Notes: a model not told the origin generated them from the sequence alone. A DNA stretch of 44,472 nucleotides from Acidobacteria bacterium RIFCSPLOWO2_12_FULL_67_14b (GCA_001768615.1 MELE01000214.1:2913-47384); one strand, 5' to 3'; counted from the first letter of the stretch, positions 23,743 through 35,788 are shown. A program made the numbers and translations.

Positions 23743-23845
23743 AATGCATCGCACAGAAACACAGAAGCACAGAAACACAGAACGCTCCTCTTCTTTGAAA
23801 AGCGTTTTCTGTGTTTCCGTGTTTCCGTGTTTCCGTGTGACGCAT
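23743..23845. repeat. CACAGAAA/TGTTTCCG octamer array forming a long hairpin
   Basis: CACAGAAACACAGAAGCACAGAAACACAGAA...TTCTGTGTTTCCGTGTTTCCGTGTTTCCGTGTG. Confidence 0.75.
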
Positions 23846-23868
23846 TTCGGAGCGCGGCGGTTGGCTCC

Positions 23869-25242
23869 ATGAAGCCCGCCATCGACGTCGTCAACGTCTC
23901 GAAAGTCTACCGGCGCTACGCGCGGCGGAAGCAGTTCGCCACGCTCAAGTCGGCCCTCCTGGACGGCAGCCTGATCGGCGATCTCAAGCCGGAAGAGACG
24001 TTCCCCGCGCTTCGCGGCGTCTCGTTCTCGGTCCCGAAGGGTTGCACCTACGGCGTGATCGGGCGGAACGGATCCGGCAAGAGCACGCTGCTCAAGTGCG
24101 TGGCGGGCATCACGCGTCCCACTGAAGGCCGCATCCATGTCGACGGCCGCATCTCGGCGCTGATCGAGCTGGGCGCGGGCTTCCATCCGGAGATTTCGGG
24201 CCGCGAGAACATCTTCATCAACGGCATCATGCTGGGACTCACCAAGAAGGAGATCCTGCGCCGCTTCGACGAGATCGTGGAGTTCGCCGAGATGCGGGAC
24301 TTCATCGACGCGCCGGTGAAGACCTACTCGTCGGGGATGTACATGCGCCTCGGGTTTGCCGTGGCCATTCACGTGGATCCGGAAGTGCTGCTGGTCGACG
24401 AAGTGCTCGCCGTGGGCGACCAGGGCTTCACGCACAAGTGCCTCGACAAGTTCTCGGAGTTCCGCCGGCGCAACAAGTCGATCCTGCTGGTCACGCATTC
24501 GCTCGATCTGGTCGAGAAGTTCTGCGACGAGGCCCACTGGCTCGATCACGGCAAGACGAAGGGCGAGGGCGACCCCAAGCGCGTGGTCGCCGCCTACGTC
24601 ATCGACGTCGAAGACAGCGAAGAGAACGACCTGGCGAAGGCCGAATCGGCTCGGGTTGCCGCCTCCGCCTCGGCGCCGGCGACAACCACCTCAGAGCAGG
24701 AGCAGGTAGCGCGGAACTTCAGTTCCGCGGAAGCGGAAGGCCCGGAGAATCCGGTGGACGATGGCCCGAAGGACGGGTTCAAGTCGGCCGAAGGCCGGTG
24801 GGGCACGCGGGAGATCGAGATCACGGGGGTGTCCATCACCGGCCCCGACGGCGAGGCCGGCCACGTGTTCCAGAGCGGGGATGCGGTGCAGGTTCGCATG
24901 GAGGTGAAGGCCGGCGAAACGATCACCGATTTCGTGTTCGGCCTCGGCCTGTTCAACGCCGACGGCGTGTGCATCTACGGGACCAACACGAACCTGGAAG
25001 AGTTTCAGCCGACCGAAATCACGGGCGAAGCCGTGGTGACCTTCACCATCGATCACCTGGATCTCGTGGAGGGCACCTACCGCCTCGACCTGGCCGCGCA
25101 CAAGGCCGACGGCTATCCGTACGATTACCACCGCCTGCTCTATACCTTCCGCGTCAAGTCACGGGTGCGGGACGTCGGCATCTATCGTCCGGATCACAAA
25201 TGGTCGTTCGCGGGGGGAATCAAATTCCAGGGGGGAGCTTGA
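23869..25242 (+). CDS. Polysaccharide ABC exporter ATPase with C-terminal Wzt-like carbohydrate-binding domain
   Basis: GVIGRNGSGKSTLLKCVAGI, YSSGMYMRLGFAVAIHVDPEVLLVDEVLAVGD; C-terminal beta-rich domain. Confidence 0.9.
   Translation: MKPAIDVVNVSKVYRRYARRKQFATLKSALLDGSLIGDLKPEETFPALRGVSFSVPKGCTYGVIGRNGSGKSTLLKCVAGITRPTEGRIHVDGRISALIELGAGFHPEISGRENIFINGIMLGLTKKEILRRFDEIVEFAEMRDFIDAPVKTYSSGMYMRLGFAVAIHVDPEVLLVDEVLAVGDQGFTHKCLDKFSEFRRRNKSILLVTHSLDLVEKFCDEAHWLDHGKTKGEGDPKRVVAAYVIDVEDSEENDLAKAESARVAASASAPATTTSEQEQVARNFSSAEAEGPENPVDDGPKDGFKSAEGRWGTREIEITGVSITGPDGEAGHVFQSGDAVQVRMEVKAGETITDFVFGLGLFNADGVCIYGTNTNLEEFQPTEITGEAVVTFTIDHLDLVEGTYRLDLAAHKADGYPYDYHRLLYTFRVKSRVRDVGIYRPDHKWSFAGGIKFQGGA
24706..24729. 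repeat. GTAG-footed hairpin inside the ABC ATPase gene
   Basis: GTAG-CGCGGAAC-TTCA-GTTCCGCG. Confidence 0.7.
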
Positions 25243-25700
25243 CGCTGAACGACGCCGTGAGGCTTGTCTCGCGCGCGCGCGCGGCGGGGGAAACCGTGGT
25301 CTTCACCAACGGCGTCTTCGATCTCCTTCACCCCGGCCACATCCGCTACCTCCGCGACGCGAAAGCGCTCGGCGACGTCCTGATCGTCGGCCTCAACAGC
25401 GATCGCTCCGCGCGCGCGCTCGGCAAGGCGCCCGGCCGTCCGATCAATCCCGAGCAGGAACGCGCCGAGGTGCTGGCCGCGCTCGCCCCGGTGGATGCGG
25501 TCGTGATGTTCGATGAAGACACGCCGCACGCGATCGTCTCGGCGCTGCAACCCGACGTGCTGGTGAAGGGCGCCGACTGGGGCGAGACCGAGATCATCGG
25601 CCGGGACGTGGTCGAAGCCCGCGGAGGACGCGTGGTGAGAATCCCGCTGGCGGCCGGGTATTCGACGACGGCGATGGTCGATCGGATTCGACGCGGCTAA
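25239..25700 (+). CDS. rfaE2: RfaE2/HldE C-terminal-like nucleotidyltransferase (D-glycero-beta-D-manno-heptose 1-phosphate adenylyltransferase type), TTG start
   Basis: VVFTNGVFDLLHPGHIRYLRDAKALGDVLIVGLNSD... VKGADW; cytidylyltransferase-fold HxGH motif. Confidence 0.88.
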   Translation: MTLNDAVRLVSRARAAGETVVFTNGVFDLLHPGHIRYLRDAKALGDVLIVGLNSDRSARALGKAPGRPINPEQERAEVLAALAPVDAVVMFDEDTPHAIVSALQPDVLVKGADWGETEIIGRDVVEARGGRVVRIPLAAGYSTTAMVDRIRRG

Positions 25701-25715
25701 CCAGCCCTCAGGCCC

Positions 25716-26498
25716 TCATTCCCAGTTGGCATCCTCGAGCAGCGGCGTGCCGCGCCTGACGAAGATCGCATCGCCCATGCGGAGGCGGTTGTCGCGCGGG
25801 CGCGGGGCGAGGGCGGCGAAGTCGTACAGGTCGAAACCGCGCGCGTCGAGGTAGTTCAGCAGCCCGGTGAATGTTGTGCCGCCGATGCGATGGATGTCGA
25901 AGAACGACACCTCGGAGACGATCACCTCGATGCGCGGCAGCAGCGCCGCGGCGCCGTCCAGCACGGAGATTTCGTGGCGCTCGACATCGAGCTTCAGCAA
26001 CACGCGATCGCCGGCGGCGATCGCCGGCCCCACCAGATCGTCGAGCGTGGTTGAGGGATAGATGGCGCTCAGCTCGTCCGCAAACCCCGTGGCCGGCGCG
26101 ACCCAGGCGCCGGTGTTCCGCTGATCGGTGGCCGCGGAGATCATCCGCACTTCCGCGACGTTGGGCGATGTGATCGCCGTGCGGTGAATCGAAAATCGCG
26201 GTGAGGTGAACCTGGCCTCGAGCGCCGGCCAGCAGCCGGGCTGCGGCTCGATCACATGAAAGCGCGCGCCCGGGAAGATCCCGCTTGCCAGGGTGGACCA
26301 CTGGCCGACATTCGCGCCGCCATCAATCACCACGGCCGGCACGAACCCCAAGTGCACCAGATTACCCAGGGCCTCCCCCATGGCATCGAAGCGGTTCTCG
26401 GGCCGGCTGGCCCACCCGACACGAAGCCCGAGAGCCCGGAAGAAGCGCTTCGCCAGGCTGCAAAGCATCAATACATCATATATCAAGGCATCAAACAT
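25716..26498 (-). CDS. FkbM family methyltransferase
   Basis: VVIDGGANVGQWSTLASGIFPGARFHVIEPQP... LLKLDVERHEISVLDGAAALLPRIEVIVSEVSF. Confidence 0.85.
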   Translation of the reverse strand: MFDALIYDVLMLCSLAKRFFRALGLRVGWASRPENRFDAMGEALGNLVHLGFVPAVVIDGGANVGQWSTLASGIFPGARFHVIEPQPGCWPALEARFTSPRFSIHRTAITSPNVAEVRMISAATDQRNTGAWVAPATGFADELSAIYPSTTLDDLVGPAIAAGDRVLLKLDVERHEISVLDGAAALLPRIEVIVSEVSFFDIHRIGGTTFTGLLNYLDARGFDLYDFAALAPRPRDNRLRMGDAIFVRRGTPLLEDANWE

Positions 26499-26519
26499 CA
26501 CTATGGTATGCTGGGAAAC

Positions 26520-26807
26520 ATGCGCACCACCCTCACGCTCGACCCGGACGTGGCTGCACTGCTCAAGAAGGCGGTGGCAAGGGGCGATCGCAGCTTCAAG
26601 GACGTCGTGAACACGGCGCTTCGGAGGGGTCTGGAAGCTGCGGAGAGCGCGCCGAAACCCAGGAAACGGTTTGTCCAACGCGTCTGGCCCAACGGCGGCG
26701 GTGTGTTCCTCAAGTCGCCGCAGGAAATAAAGCAACTGCTGCTCGACGAAGACGTCGAGAGGTTCCTTGAAGTTACTCGACGTCAATCTCCTCCTGTACG
26801 CGACTAA
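26520..26807 (+). CDS. Ribbon-helix-helix type antitoxin (VapB-like)
   Basis: MRTTLTLDPDVAALLKKAVARGDRSFKDVVNTALRRGL; overlaps the downstream PIN gene. Confidence 0.75.
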   Translation: MRTTLTLDPDVAALLKKAVARGDRSFKDVVNTALRRGLEAAESAPKPRKRFVQRVWPNGGGVFLKSPQEIKQLLLDEDVERFLEVTRRQSPPVRD

Positions 26808-27192
26808 CCCGCAATCGCCCCAGCACGACAGGGCGCGGACCTGGTTCGACGACACGATGAATGGAGTCGACCGCCTGGGAATGCCCTGGCACACGCTGGT
26901 TGGGTTCCTGCGGATGTCGACGCAGCCGGAGTCGTTTCGACCGCCGCTGTCGATGGACACGGCGTTGTCGTTTGTGGAGGAATGGCTCGAGTGGGACACG
27001 GTGTGGGTTCCACAACCCGGCCCGGACCACGCGACGATTCTCGCGACGTTACTGAGGCAAACGCCGCGTAGCCGAATCGTGCCGGATGCCCACCTGGCCG
27101 CCCTGGCGATCGAGCATGGCCTGACGCTCTGCTCGGCAGACTCGGACTTCAAGCAATTCGCCGGTTTGCGCTTCCTTAATCCGCTCGAGTAG
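26767..27192 (+). CDS. PIN-domain toxin (VapC-like)
   Basis: LLDVNLLLYATNPQSPQHDRARTWFDD... RIVPDAHLAALAIEHGLTLCSADSDFKQFAGLRFLNPL. Confidence 0.85.
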   Translation: MKLLDVNLLLYATNPQSPQHDRARTWFDDTMNGVDRLGMPWHTLVGFLRMSTQPESFRPPLSMDTALSFVEEWLEWDTVWVPQPGPDHATILATLLRQTPRSRIVPDAHLAALAIEHGLTLCSADSDFKQFAGLRFLNPLE

Positions 27193-27352
27193 GACTCGGC
27201 GGCTTCGCCGCCTCGTGGGGGTCGCTCGCTTCGCTCGCTCCTGGGACTCCTCGCTCCGCTCGTCGTGGGACTCGGGCTCTTCGAGCCCTCGTGTAAGTGC
27301 ATTTCCCCTACGAACGAAGTGAGTCCCACGAGGCGCGAAGCGCCGAGTCATG
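27189..27352. repeat. Composite GGACTCG hairpin array (copy 2)
   Basis: GTAGGACTCGGCGGCTTCGCCGCCTCGTGGG... core AAGTGCATTTCCCCTACGAACGAAGTGAGTCC then CACGAGGCGCGAAGCGCCGAGTC. Confidence 0.75.
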
Positions 27353-27386
27353 TCATAATCAAGAGTTCTTGTAAGCAGGTTCGTGA

Positions 27387-31017
<3,631 letters not shown>

Positions 31018-31040
<23 letters not shown>

Positions 31041-31093
31041 GACTTGAGGCCTGAGGCTTGAGACTTGACCCCAAGCCCCAAGCCCCAAGCCCG
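31018..31093. repeat. GAGACTT heptamer array and CCCCAAG words (mfd end / intergenic)
   Basis: gacttgagacttgagacttgaggcctgaggcttgagacttgaccccaagccccaagccccaagccc; includes the mfd stop. Confidence 0.8.
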
Positions 31094-31122
31094 TATCAAC
31101 CCCCGTATAATCGATAGAAGCC

Positions 31123-32163
31123 ATGAAATTACGAATTGCCGGTTTGGTCGTTATCGGATTGGTGGTGGGTCTGGCGTCGCCGCAAGCTGACATTCTCGAG
31201 CAGGTGCTCGTCAAGGTGAACGGCGAGATCATCACCAAGACCGACCTCGAGGCGCGCCAGATTGCCGCCCTTCGGCAGAAGCAGCCGAACCTGCGGCCCG
31301 ATAGCGATGCGGAGCTGCAGAAGGCGCTCGCCGAGATCACCCCGGAGGTGATCGTCGACGCGGTCGAAGAGCTACTGATGGTCCAGCGCGGCAAGGAGCT
31401 GGGCTACACGATGTCCACCGAGCAGTTCACCGGCATCGTCGAGAACATCAAGAAAGAAAACAAGATCGAAAGCGACGCCGCCCTCGAGGCGGCGCTCAAG
31501 CAGGAAGGCATGACCATGGCCGACCTGCGCCGGCAGCTCGAGCGCACCATGCTCGTGCAGCGCGTGCAGCAGACCGACGTCATGGCGAAGCTGCAGGTGA
31601 CCGACACCGAGCTCAGGGCGTACTACGAGACGCACAAGGACGAATTCGCCACCACGCCGCAAATCACGCTCCGCGAGATCACCATCGCCGTGCCGGTGAC
31701 CGCGCAGGGCATCAACGTGGCGCAGGACGATGCGGCGAAAGAGAAGGCGGAGGATGTCCGCAAGAAAGCCGCGGCCGGCGAGCCGTTCGCGCGGCTGGCG
31801 GCGGACTTCTCGGACTCTGGTTCCAAGGCCAACGGCGGCCTGGTGGGTCCGCTGAGCAAGAGCGACCTGTCGGAGGAGCTGCAGAAGGCCGTGGCCGGCC
31901 TGAAGACTGGCGACCTCACGCCGGTCACGCGGACGACGCGCGGCTACCAAATCGTCAAGATCGAAGCGTTGCAGGAGACGACCACCAAGTCGTTCGAGGA
32001 CGCGAAGAACGAGATCGCCGACAAGATCGCCAACGACAAGCGCAGCGGCGAGTACACGAAGTTCATCGAGCGCCTGCGCGCCGAGGCGATCATCGACTGG
32101 AAGAACGACGAGATCAAGAAGGCGTACGAGCTGGGCCTGAAAGCCCGGCCCACGGAATCGTAG
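31123..32163 (+). CDS. SurA-like periplasmic peptidyl-prolyl isomerase (parvulin-type)
   Basis: Signal-like N-terminus, VLVKVNGEIITKTDLEARQIA, parvulin-like FARLAADFSDSGSKANGGLVGPLSKSDL. Confidence 0.85.
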   Translation: MKLRIAGLVVIGLVVGLASPQADILEQVLVKVNGEIITKTDLEARQIAALRQKQPNLRPDSDAELQKALAEITPEVIVDAVEELLMVQRGKELGYTMSTEQFTGIVENIKKENKIESDAALEAALKQEGMTMADLRRQLERTMLVQRVQQTDVMAKLQVTDTELRAYYETHKDEFATTPQITLREITIAVPVTAQGINVAQDDAAKEKAEDVRKKAAAGEPFARLAADFSDSGSKANGGLVGPLSKSDLSEELQKAVAGLKTGDLTPVTRTTRGYQIVKIEALQETTTKSFEDAKNEIADKIANDKRSGEYTKFIERLRAEAIIDWKNDEIKKAYELGLKARPTES

Positions 32164-32184
32164 TGGCGGGTCTTTAGACCCGCC
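32160..32184 (+). repeat. GTAG-footed hairpin overlapping surA-like stop
   Basis: GTAG-T-GGCGGGTC-TTTA-GACCCGCC; TAG is the stop codon. Confidence 0.8.
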
Positions 32185-32206
32185 CATTAGACGCGCCTAT
32201 CCCGAC

Positions 32207-32698
32207 ATGGATCCGAGCTGGTATGCGATCCGCACGCGATCGCGGCACGAGAAGATCGTCCGCGATCAGCTCGACAAGAAGCTGGTCGAGGTCTTCCTTC
32301 CCACCATCGGCCGCTGGAGCCACTGGAAAGACCGCAAGAAGAAGATCGACTGGCCGCTCTTTCCCGGCTACTGCTTCGCGCGGTTCATCCCGGATGACCG
32401 CATCGGCATCCTCAAGGCGCACGGCGTCGTCTCGATCATCAGCAACAGCGGCATGCTGTCGCCGATTCCGGACATTGAAATCGAAAGCATCCGCACGCTC
32501 GTCGAGAGCGAGCTCGCCTACGATCCGGTCCCGCTGATCAAGGAGGGCGACATGGTCCTCGTCACGCACGGCCCGCTCAAGGGCGTGGTCGGGCGGCTGG
32601 TGCGCAAGGGCGCGCACGCCCGGCTCGTGCTGTCGGTGGATCTCATCGGCCAGGCCGTGAGCGTGGAAGTGGATGCGTCGGACGTCAAAGCGTATTAG
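32207..32698 (+). CDS. NusG-like transcription antitermination factor (UpxY/RfaH-like paralogue)
   Basis: WYAIRTRSRHEKIVRDQLDKK...LFPGYCFARF... and KOW-like EGDMVLVTHGPLKGVVGRLVRKG. Confidence 0.85.
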   Translation: MDPSWYAIRTRSRHEKIVRDQLDKKLVEVFLPTIGRWSHWKDRKKKIDWPLFPGYCFARFIPDDRIGILKAHGVVSIISNSGMLSPIPDIEIESIRTLVESELAYDPVPLIKEGDMVLVTHGPLKGVVGRLVRKGAHARLVLSVDLIGQAVSVEVDASDVKAY

Positions 32699-33107
32699 CG
32701 CCGTCGCGATCGGGACGGCGGCGGCCGTGCTGATCGCCGAGCTCGCGTTGTCGTCGACCAGTTTCCCCTCCGACAGCGTGGCCATCATTCCCGATCCGTA
32801 TCTGCATCACGTGCATCTGAAGAACCGCACGTTCGTGGCGCATCATCCGTCGGGGGAGTTCGTCTTCATGGCCGTGCCGTCCAGCTACAAGCTTCACGGT
32901 GGCGACGTGATCGGCAAGGCCGACTTCCACGCCCGCGTCAAGGCGTTTGCCGGGGCGAACGGGCTCCGCTTCCTGGACCTCTATTCGCCGTTCGACAAAG
33001 CCACGGCAGCGGGGACTCCCTTGTTCTTCAAACACGACGTACACTTCACTGCTGAGGGCCACGCCGTCGCCGCCGAAGTGGCTGCGGCATTGTTTCCGGG
33101 CACGTAG
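32673..33107 (+). CDS. Possibly internally deleted SGNH/GDSL-hydrolase-like protein
   Basis: N-terminal anchor, DPYLHHVHLKNRTFVAHHPSGEF, C-terminal LFFKHDVHFTAEGHAVAAEVAAALF (SGNH block-V-like D-x-x-H), no GDS block. Confidence 0.5.
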   Translation: MRRTSKRISAVAIGTAAAVLIAELALSSTSFPSDSVAIIPDPYLHHVHLKNRTFVAHHPSGEFVFMAVPSSYKLHGGDVIGKADFHARVKAFAGANGLRFLDLYSPFDKATAAGTPLFFKHDVHFTAEGHAVAAEVAAALFPGT

Positions 33108-33129
33108 GGACAAACCTTCAGGTTTGTCC
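33104..33129 (+). repeat. GTAG-footed hairpin overlapping the stop of the SGNH-like ORF
   Basis: GTAG-GGACAAACC-TTCA-GGTTTGTCC; TAG is the stop codon. Confidence 0.8.
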
Positions 33130-33136
33130 AAAAGAC

Positions 33137-34273
33137 ATGACGATCAAGATCGGATCCGTCGCGCTGCAATCTCCGTTTGTCGTCTCGCCCATGGCGGGTA
33201 TGACCGACACCGCGTTTCGCCGCCTGGTGAAGCGCCAGGGTGGGTGCGGCCTCGTCGTGTCCGAGATGGTCAGCAGCGAGGGGCTGGTGCGCGGCATCGA
33301 TCGCACGCTCGAGTACGCCGAGTACACCGAAGAGGAGCGGCCCGTCTCCATCCAAATCTTCGGCGGCGAGCCGGCGCGGATGGCCGAAGCGGCGCGCGTG
33401 GTCGAGCAGATGGGCGCCAACATCGTCGACGTCAACATGGGCTGCCCGGTGCCGAAGATCGCGAAGCACAACGCGGGCTGCAGCCTCATGCGCGAGCCGG
33501 CGCACGCCGCGGAGATCATCGCGGCGATGACGAAGGCGGTGACCATCCCCGTCACGGTGAAGATGCGCAAGGGGTGGGACGACGGGGAGGTCAACGCGCC
33601 GGAGCTGGCCAGGCATGTCGAGGGCGCCGGCGCGGCGGCGATCGCGGTGCATGGGCGCACGGCGAAGCAGAGCTACAGCGGGATGGCGGACTGGGACCTG
33701 GTGTCGATGGTGGCGCAGGCGGTGTCGATTCCGGTGTTCGGATCCGGCGACTGCATCGAGCCCGAAGACATCGTCTCGCGCATGCGCGCCGGCGTGAGCG
33801 GCGTGTTCGTGGGCCGCGGCGTGCTGCGCAACCCGTGGATCCTGGCGCAGGCGCGCGACCTGATGGCGGGCCGCCCGGCCCGCGAGGTCACGCGCGAAGA
33901 GCGCGGCCGCTTCCTGCTCGACTACATGCAATTGCTGTTGAGCGAAAACGTCGATGAAGCTCAGGGTTTTCGCCATACCGCCATATCTCCGGGCTCCCTT
34001 CGACGAAGCTCAGGGCAGGCCGGGCTCCGGGCTCCGGGCTCCGACATTCCGGGCTCCGATATTCCGGGCTCCGACATTCCGGCGGTTGGCCGCGAACGCT
34101 GGGTGATCAACAAGCTGCGCGCGCTGTGCACGTGGTACACGAAGGGGTTCGAAGGGGGCTCGCACCTGCGCATCGGCGTGAACGCGGCGAAGTCGATTCC
34201 CGAACTCGAGGCCCTCATTCACGAATTTTTTGTCGCAGACACACGATGCGCCGCTACGCAACGAGGGGGCTGA
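33137..34273 (+). CDS. dusB: tRNA-dihydrouridine synthase
   Basis: SPMAGMTDTAFRRLVKRQGG, DVNMGCPVPKIAKHNAGCSLM, VTVKMRKGWDDGEVNAPELARHVEGAGAAAIAVHGRT. Confidence 0.92.
   Translation: MTIKIGSVALQSPFVVSPMAGMTDTAFRRLVKRQGGCGLVVSEMVSSEGLVRGIDRTLEYAEYTEEERPVSIQIFGGEPARMAEAARVVEQMGANIVDVNMGCPVPKIAKHNAGCSLMREPAHAAEIIAAMTKAVTIPVTVKMRKGWDDGEVNAPELARHVEGAGAAAIAVHGRTAKQSYSGMADWDLVSMVAQAVSIPVFGSGDCIEPEDIVSRMRAGVSGVFVGRGVLRNPWILAQARDLMAGRPAREVTREERGRFLLDYMQLLLSENVDEAQGFRHTAISPGSLRRSSGQAGLRAPGSDIPGSDIPGSDIPAVGRERWVINKLRALCTWYTKGFEGGSHLRIGVNAAKSIPELEALIHEFFVADTRCAATQRGG
33996..34083. repeat. In-frame repeats inside dusB (CCTTCGAC..CTCAGG plus CCGGGCTCCGACATT tandem)
   Basis: CCCTTCGACGAAGCTCAGGGCAGGC then CGGGCTCCGACATTC/CGGGCTCCGATATTC/CGGGCTCCGACATTC, encoding GSDIPGSDIPGSDIP. 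Confidence 0.75.
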
Positions 34274-34353
34274 TTTTGGCAAAAAGCGTTGGGATGCGCT
34301 CATGAAGCGCACCGTAAGCTTCCCGCTTTTTCCAAAATCACCCCCTCGTTGCG
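34257..34353 (+). repeat. ~97-bp bulged palindromic element, copy A
   Basis: CGCAACGAGGGGGCTGATTTTGGCAAAAAGCGTTGGGATGCGCTCATGAAGCGCACCGTAAGCTTCCCGCTTTTTCCAAAATCACCCCCTCGTTGCG. Confidence 0.9.
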
Positions 34354-34395
34354 TTCACGCGGCCGGCATCGTGTCGCTCGGATAAGATCAACTGA

Positions 34396-35436
34396 ATGCT
34401 CCCTGAGCTCAGCATCGGCGGACGTCGGGTCGGGCCGGCGCACGTGCCGCTCGTGATCGCCGAGATCGGCATCAATCACGAGGGCAGTCTCGATGTCGCC
34501 CGCCAGATCGTCGACGCCGCCAAGCGTGCCGGCGTCGAGGTGGTCAAGCATCAGACCCACGTCGTGGATGACGAGATGAGCGGGGCGGCGAAGAAGGTGG
34601 TGCCGGGGAACGCCGACGTCTCGATCTACCAGATCATGGAGCGGTGCGCGCTCTCGGAGAACGACGAGCGGCGGCTCAAGGACTACGTCGAGTCGAAGGG
34701 CATGATCTTCATGAGCACGCCGTTCTCGCGCGCGGCGGCGGATCGGCTCGAGCGGATGAACGTGCCGGCGTACAAGATCGGCTCCGGCGAGTGCAACAAC
34801 TACCCGCTGCTCAAACACATCGCGTCCTTCGGCAAGCCCATCATCCTGAGCACGGGGATGAACACGATCGAGAGCGTTGGCAAGGCGGTCGCGATCTTCG
34901 AGCAGCAGGGCGTGCCGCATGCGCTGTTGCACACGACGAACCTCTATCCGACGCCCCCGCACCTGGTTCGTCTCGGTGCGATGGTGGAGCTCGGCAAGGC
35001 GTTTCCGAAGGCGGTGATTGGTTTGTCGGATCACACGACCGACAACTTGGCCTGTCTTGGGGCTGTCGCGCTCGGCGCATCGATCGTTGAGCGCCATTTC
35101 ATCGACACCATGAGCCGCGTCGGCCCCGACATCGTCTGCTCGATGGACGAAGCGCGCTGCCGCGAACTGATCCAGAGCGCGAAGATTCTTCACGCCGAGA
35201 TCGGCGGCACCAAGGGCCCCGTCAAGGAAGAGCAGGTGACCATGGACTTCGCATTTGCGACCGTGGTCACCATCACGCCGATCAAAGCCGGCGAGGCGCT
35301 GACGAAGAACAACCTGTGGGTCAAGCGCCCAGGCACCGGCTCGATTCCGGCGGAACGCTATGACGAATTGCTAGGCAAGAAAGCCCGCCGCGACCTGCCT
35401 GCCGACACGCATCTGTCGCTCGACGACGTCGAGTAG
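34396..35436 (+). CDS. N-acetylneuraminate synthase family protein (NeuB/SpsE-like)
   Basis: VIAEIGINHEGSLDVARQIVDAAKRAGVEVVKHQTH, KIGSGECNNYPLLKHIASFGKPIILSTGMNT, IGLSDHTTDN. Confidence 0.88.
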   Translation: MLPELSIGGRRVGPAHVPLVIAEIGINHEGSLDVARQIVDAAKRAGVEVVKHQTHVVDDEMSGAAKKVVPGNADVSIYQIMERCALSENDERRLKDYVESKGMIFMSTPFSRAAADRLERMNVPAYKIGSGECNNYPLLKHIASFGKPIILSTGMNTIESVGKAVAIFEQQGVPHALLHTTNLYPTPPHLVRLGAMVELGKAFPKAVIGLSDHTTDNLACLGAVALGASIVERHFIDTMSRVGPDIVCSMDEARCRELIQSAKILHAEIGGTKGPVKEEQVTMDFAFATVVTITPIKAGEALTKNNLWVKRPGTGSIPAERYDELLGKKARRDLPADTHLSLDDVE

Positions 35437-35465
35437 TCGGTACGACGGGGTCAGACCCATCCGAC

Positions 35466-35650
35466 GGCGCGGAGAGATGCCTCCCGGCGTTCGCTCTCGT
35501 CTCGCCGGTCAAATGTCGCTCGCCGTATTGAGCGCTTGGCCTATGGGCGTCTAAACGCGCAACTCGGCGCGCGTAGGCTCCGCTCCATTTGACGGTGCTC
35601 CCGGAATCGGCTCGCTCGAACGCTCACGCCGGGAGGCATCTCTCCGCGCC
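35466..35650. mobile_element. MITE-like element with 25-bp perfect terminal inverted repeats
   Basis: GGCGCGGAGAGATGCCTCCCGGCGT (35466-35490) and its exact reverse complement (35626-35650); no ORF between. Confidence 0.65.
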
Positions 35651-35691
35651 GGGCGGGGTCTGCGAGGCCTGCTGATGCAGGGCGAACCTAA

Positions 35692-35788
35692 CGCCACGAG
35701 GGGGTGATTTCAGAAAAAGCGGGAAGATTACGGTGCGCTTCATGAGCGCATCCCAACGCTTTTTGCTGAAATCAGCCCCCTCGTGGCG
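35692..35788 (-). repeat. ~97-bp bulged palindromic element, copy B (inverted relative to A)
   Basis: Reverse complement aligns to copy A with TTTCAG/CTGAAA replacing TTTTGG/CCAAAA. Confidence 0.9.

Noticed and set aside
34257-35788. Bulged palindromes as integron attC sites with neuB as a cassette
   Set aside because: Extrahelical bases and an imperfect palindrome are suggestive, but there is no GTTRRRY core, no integrase, and the copies are in opposite orientation. Kept only as a remote alternative.
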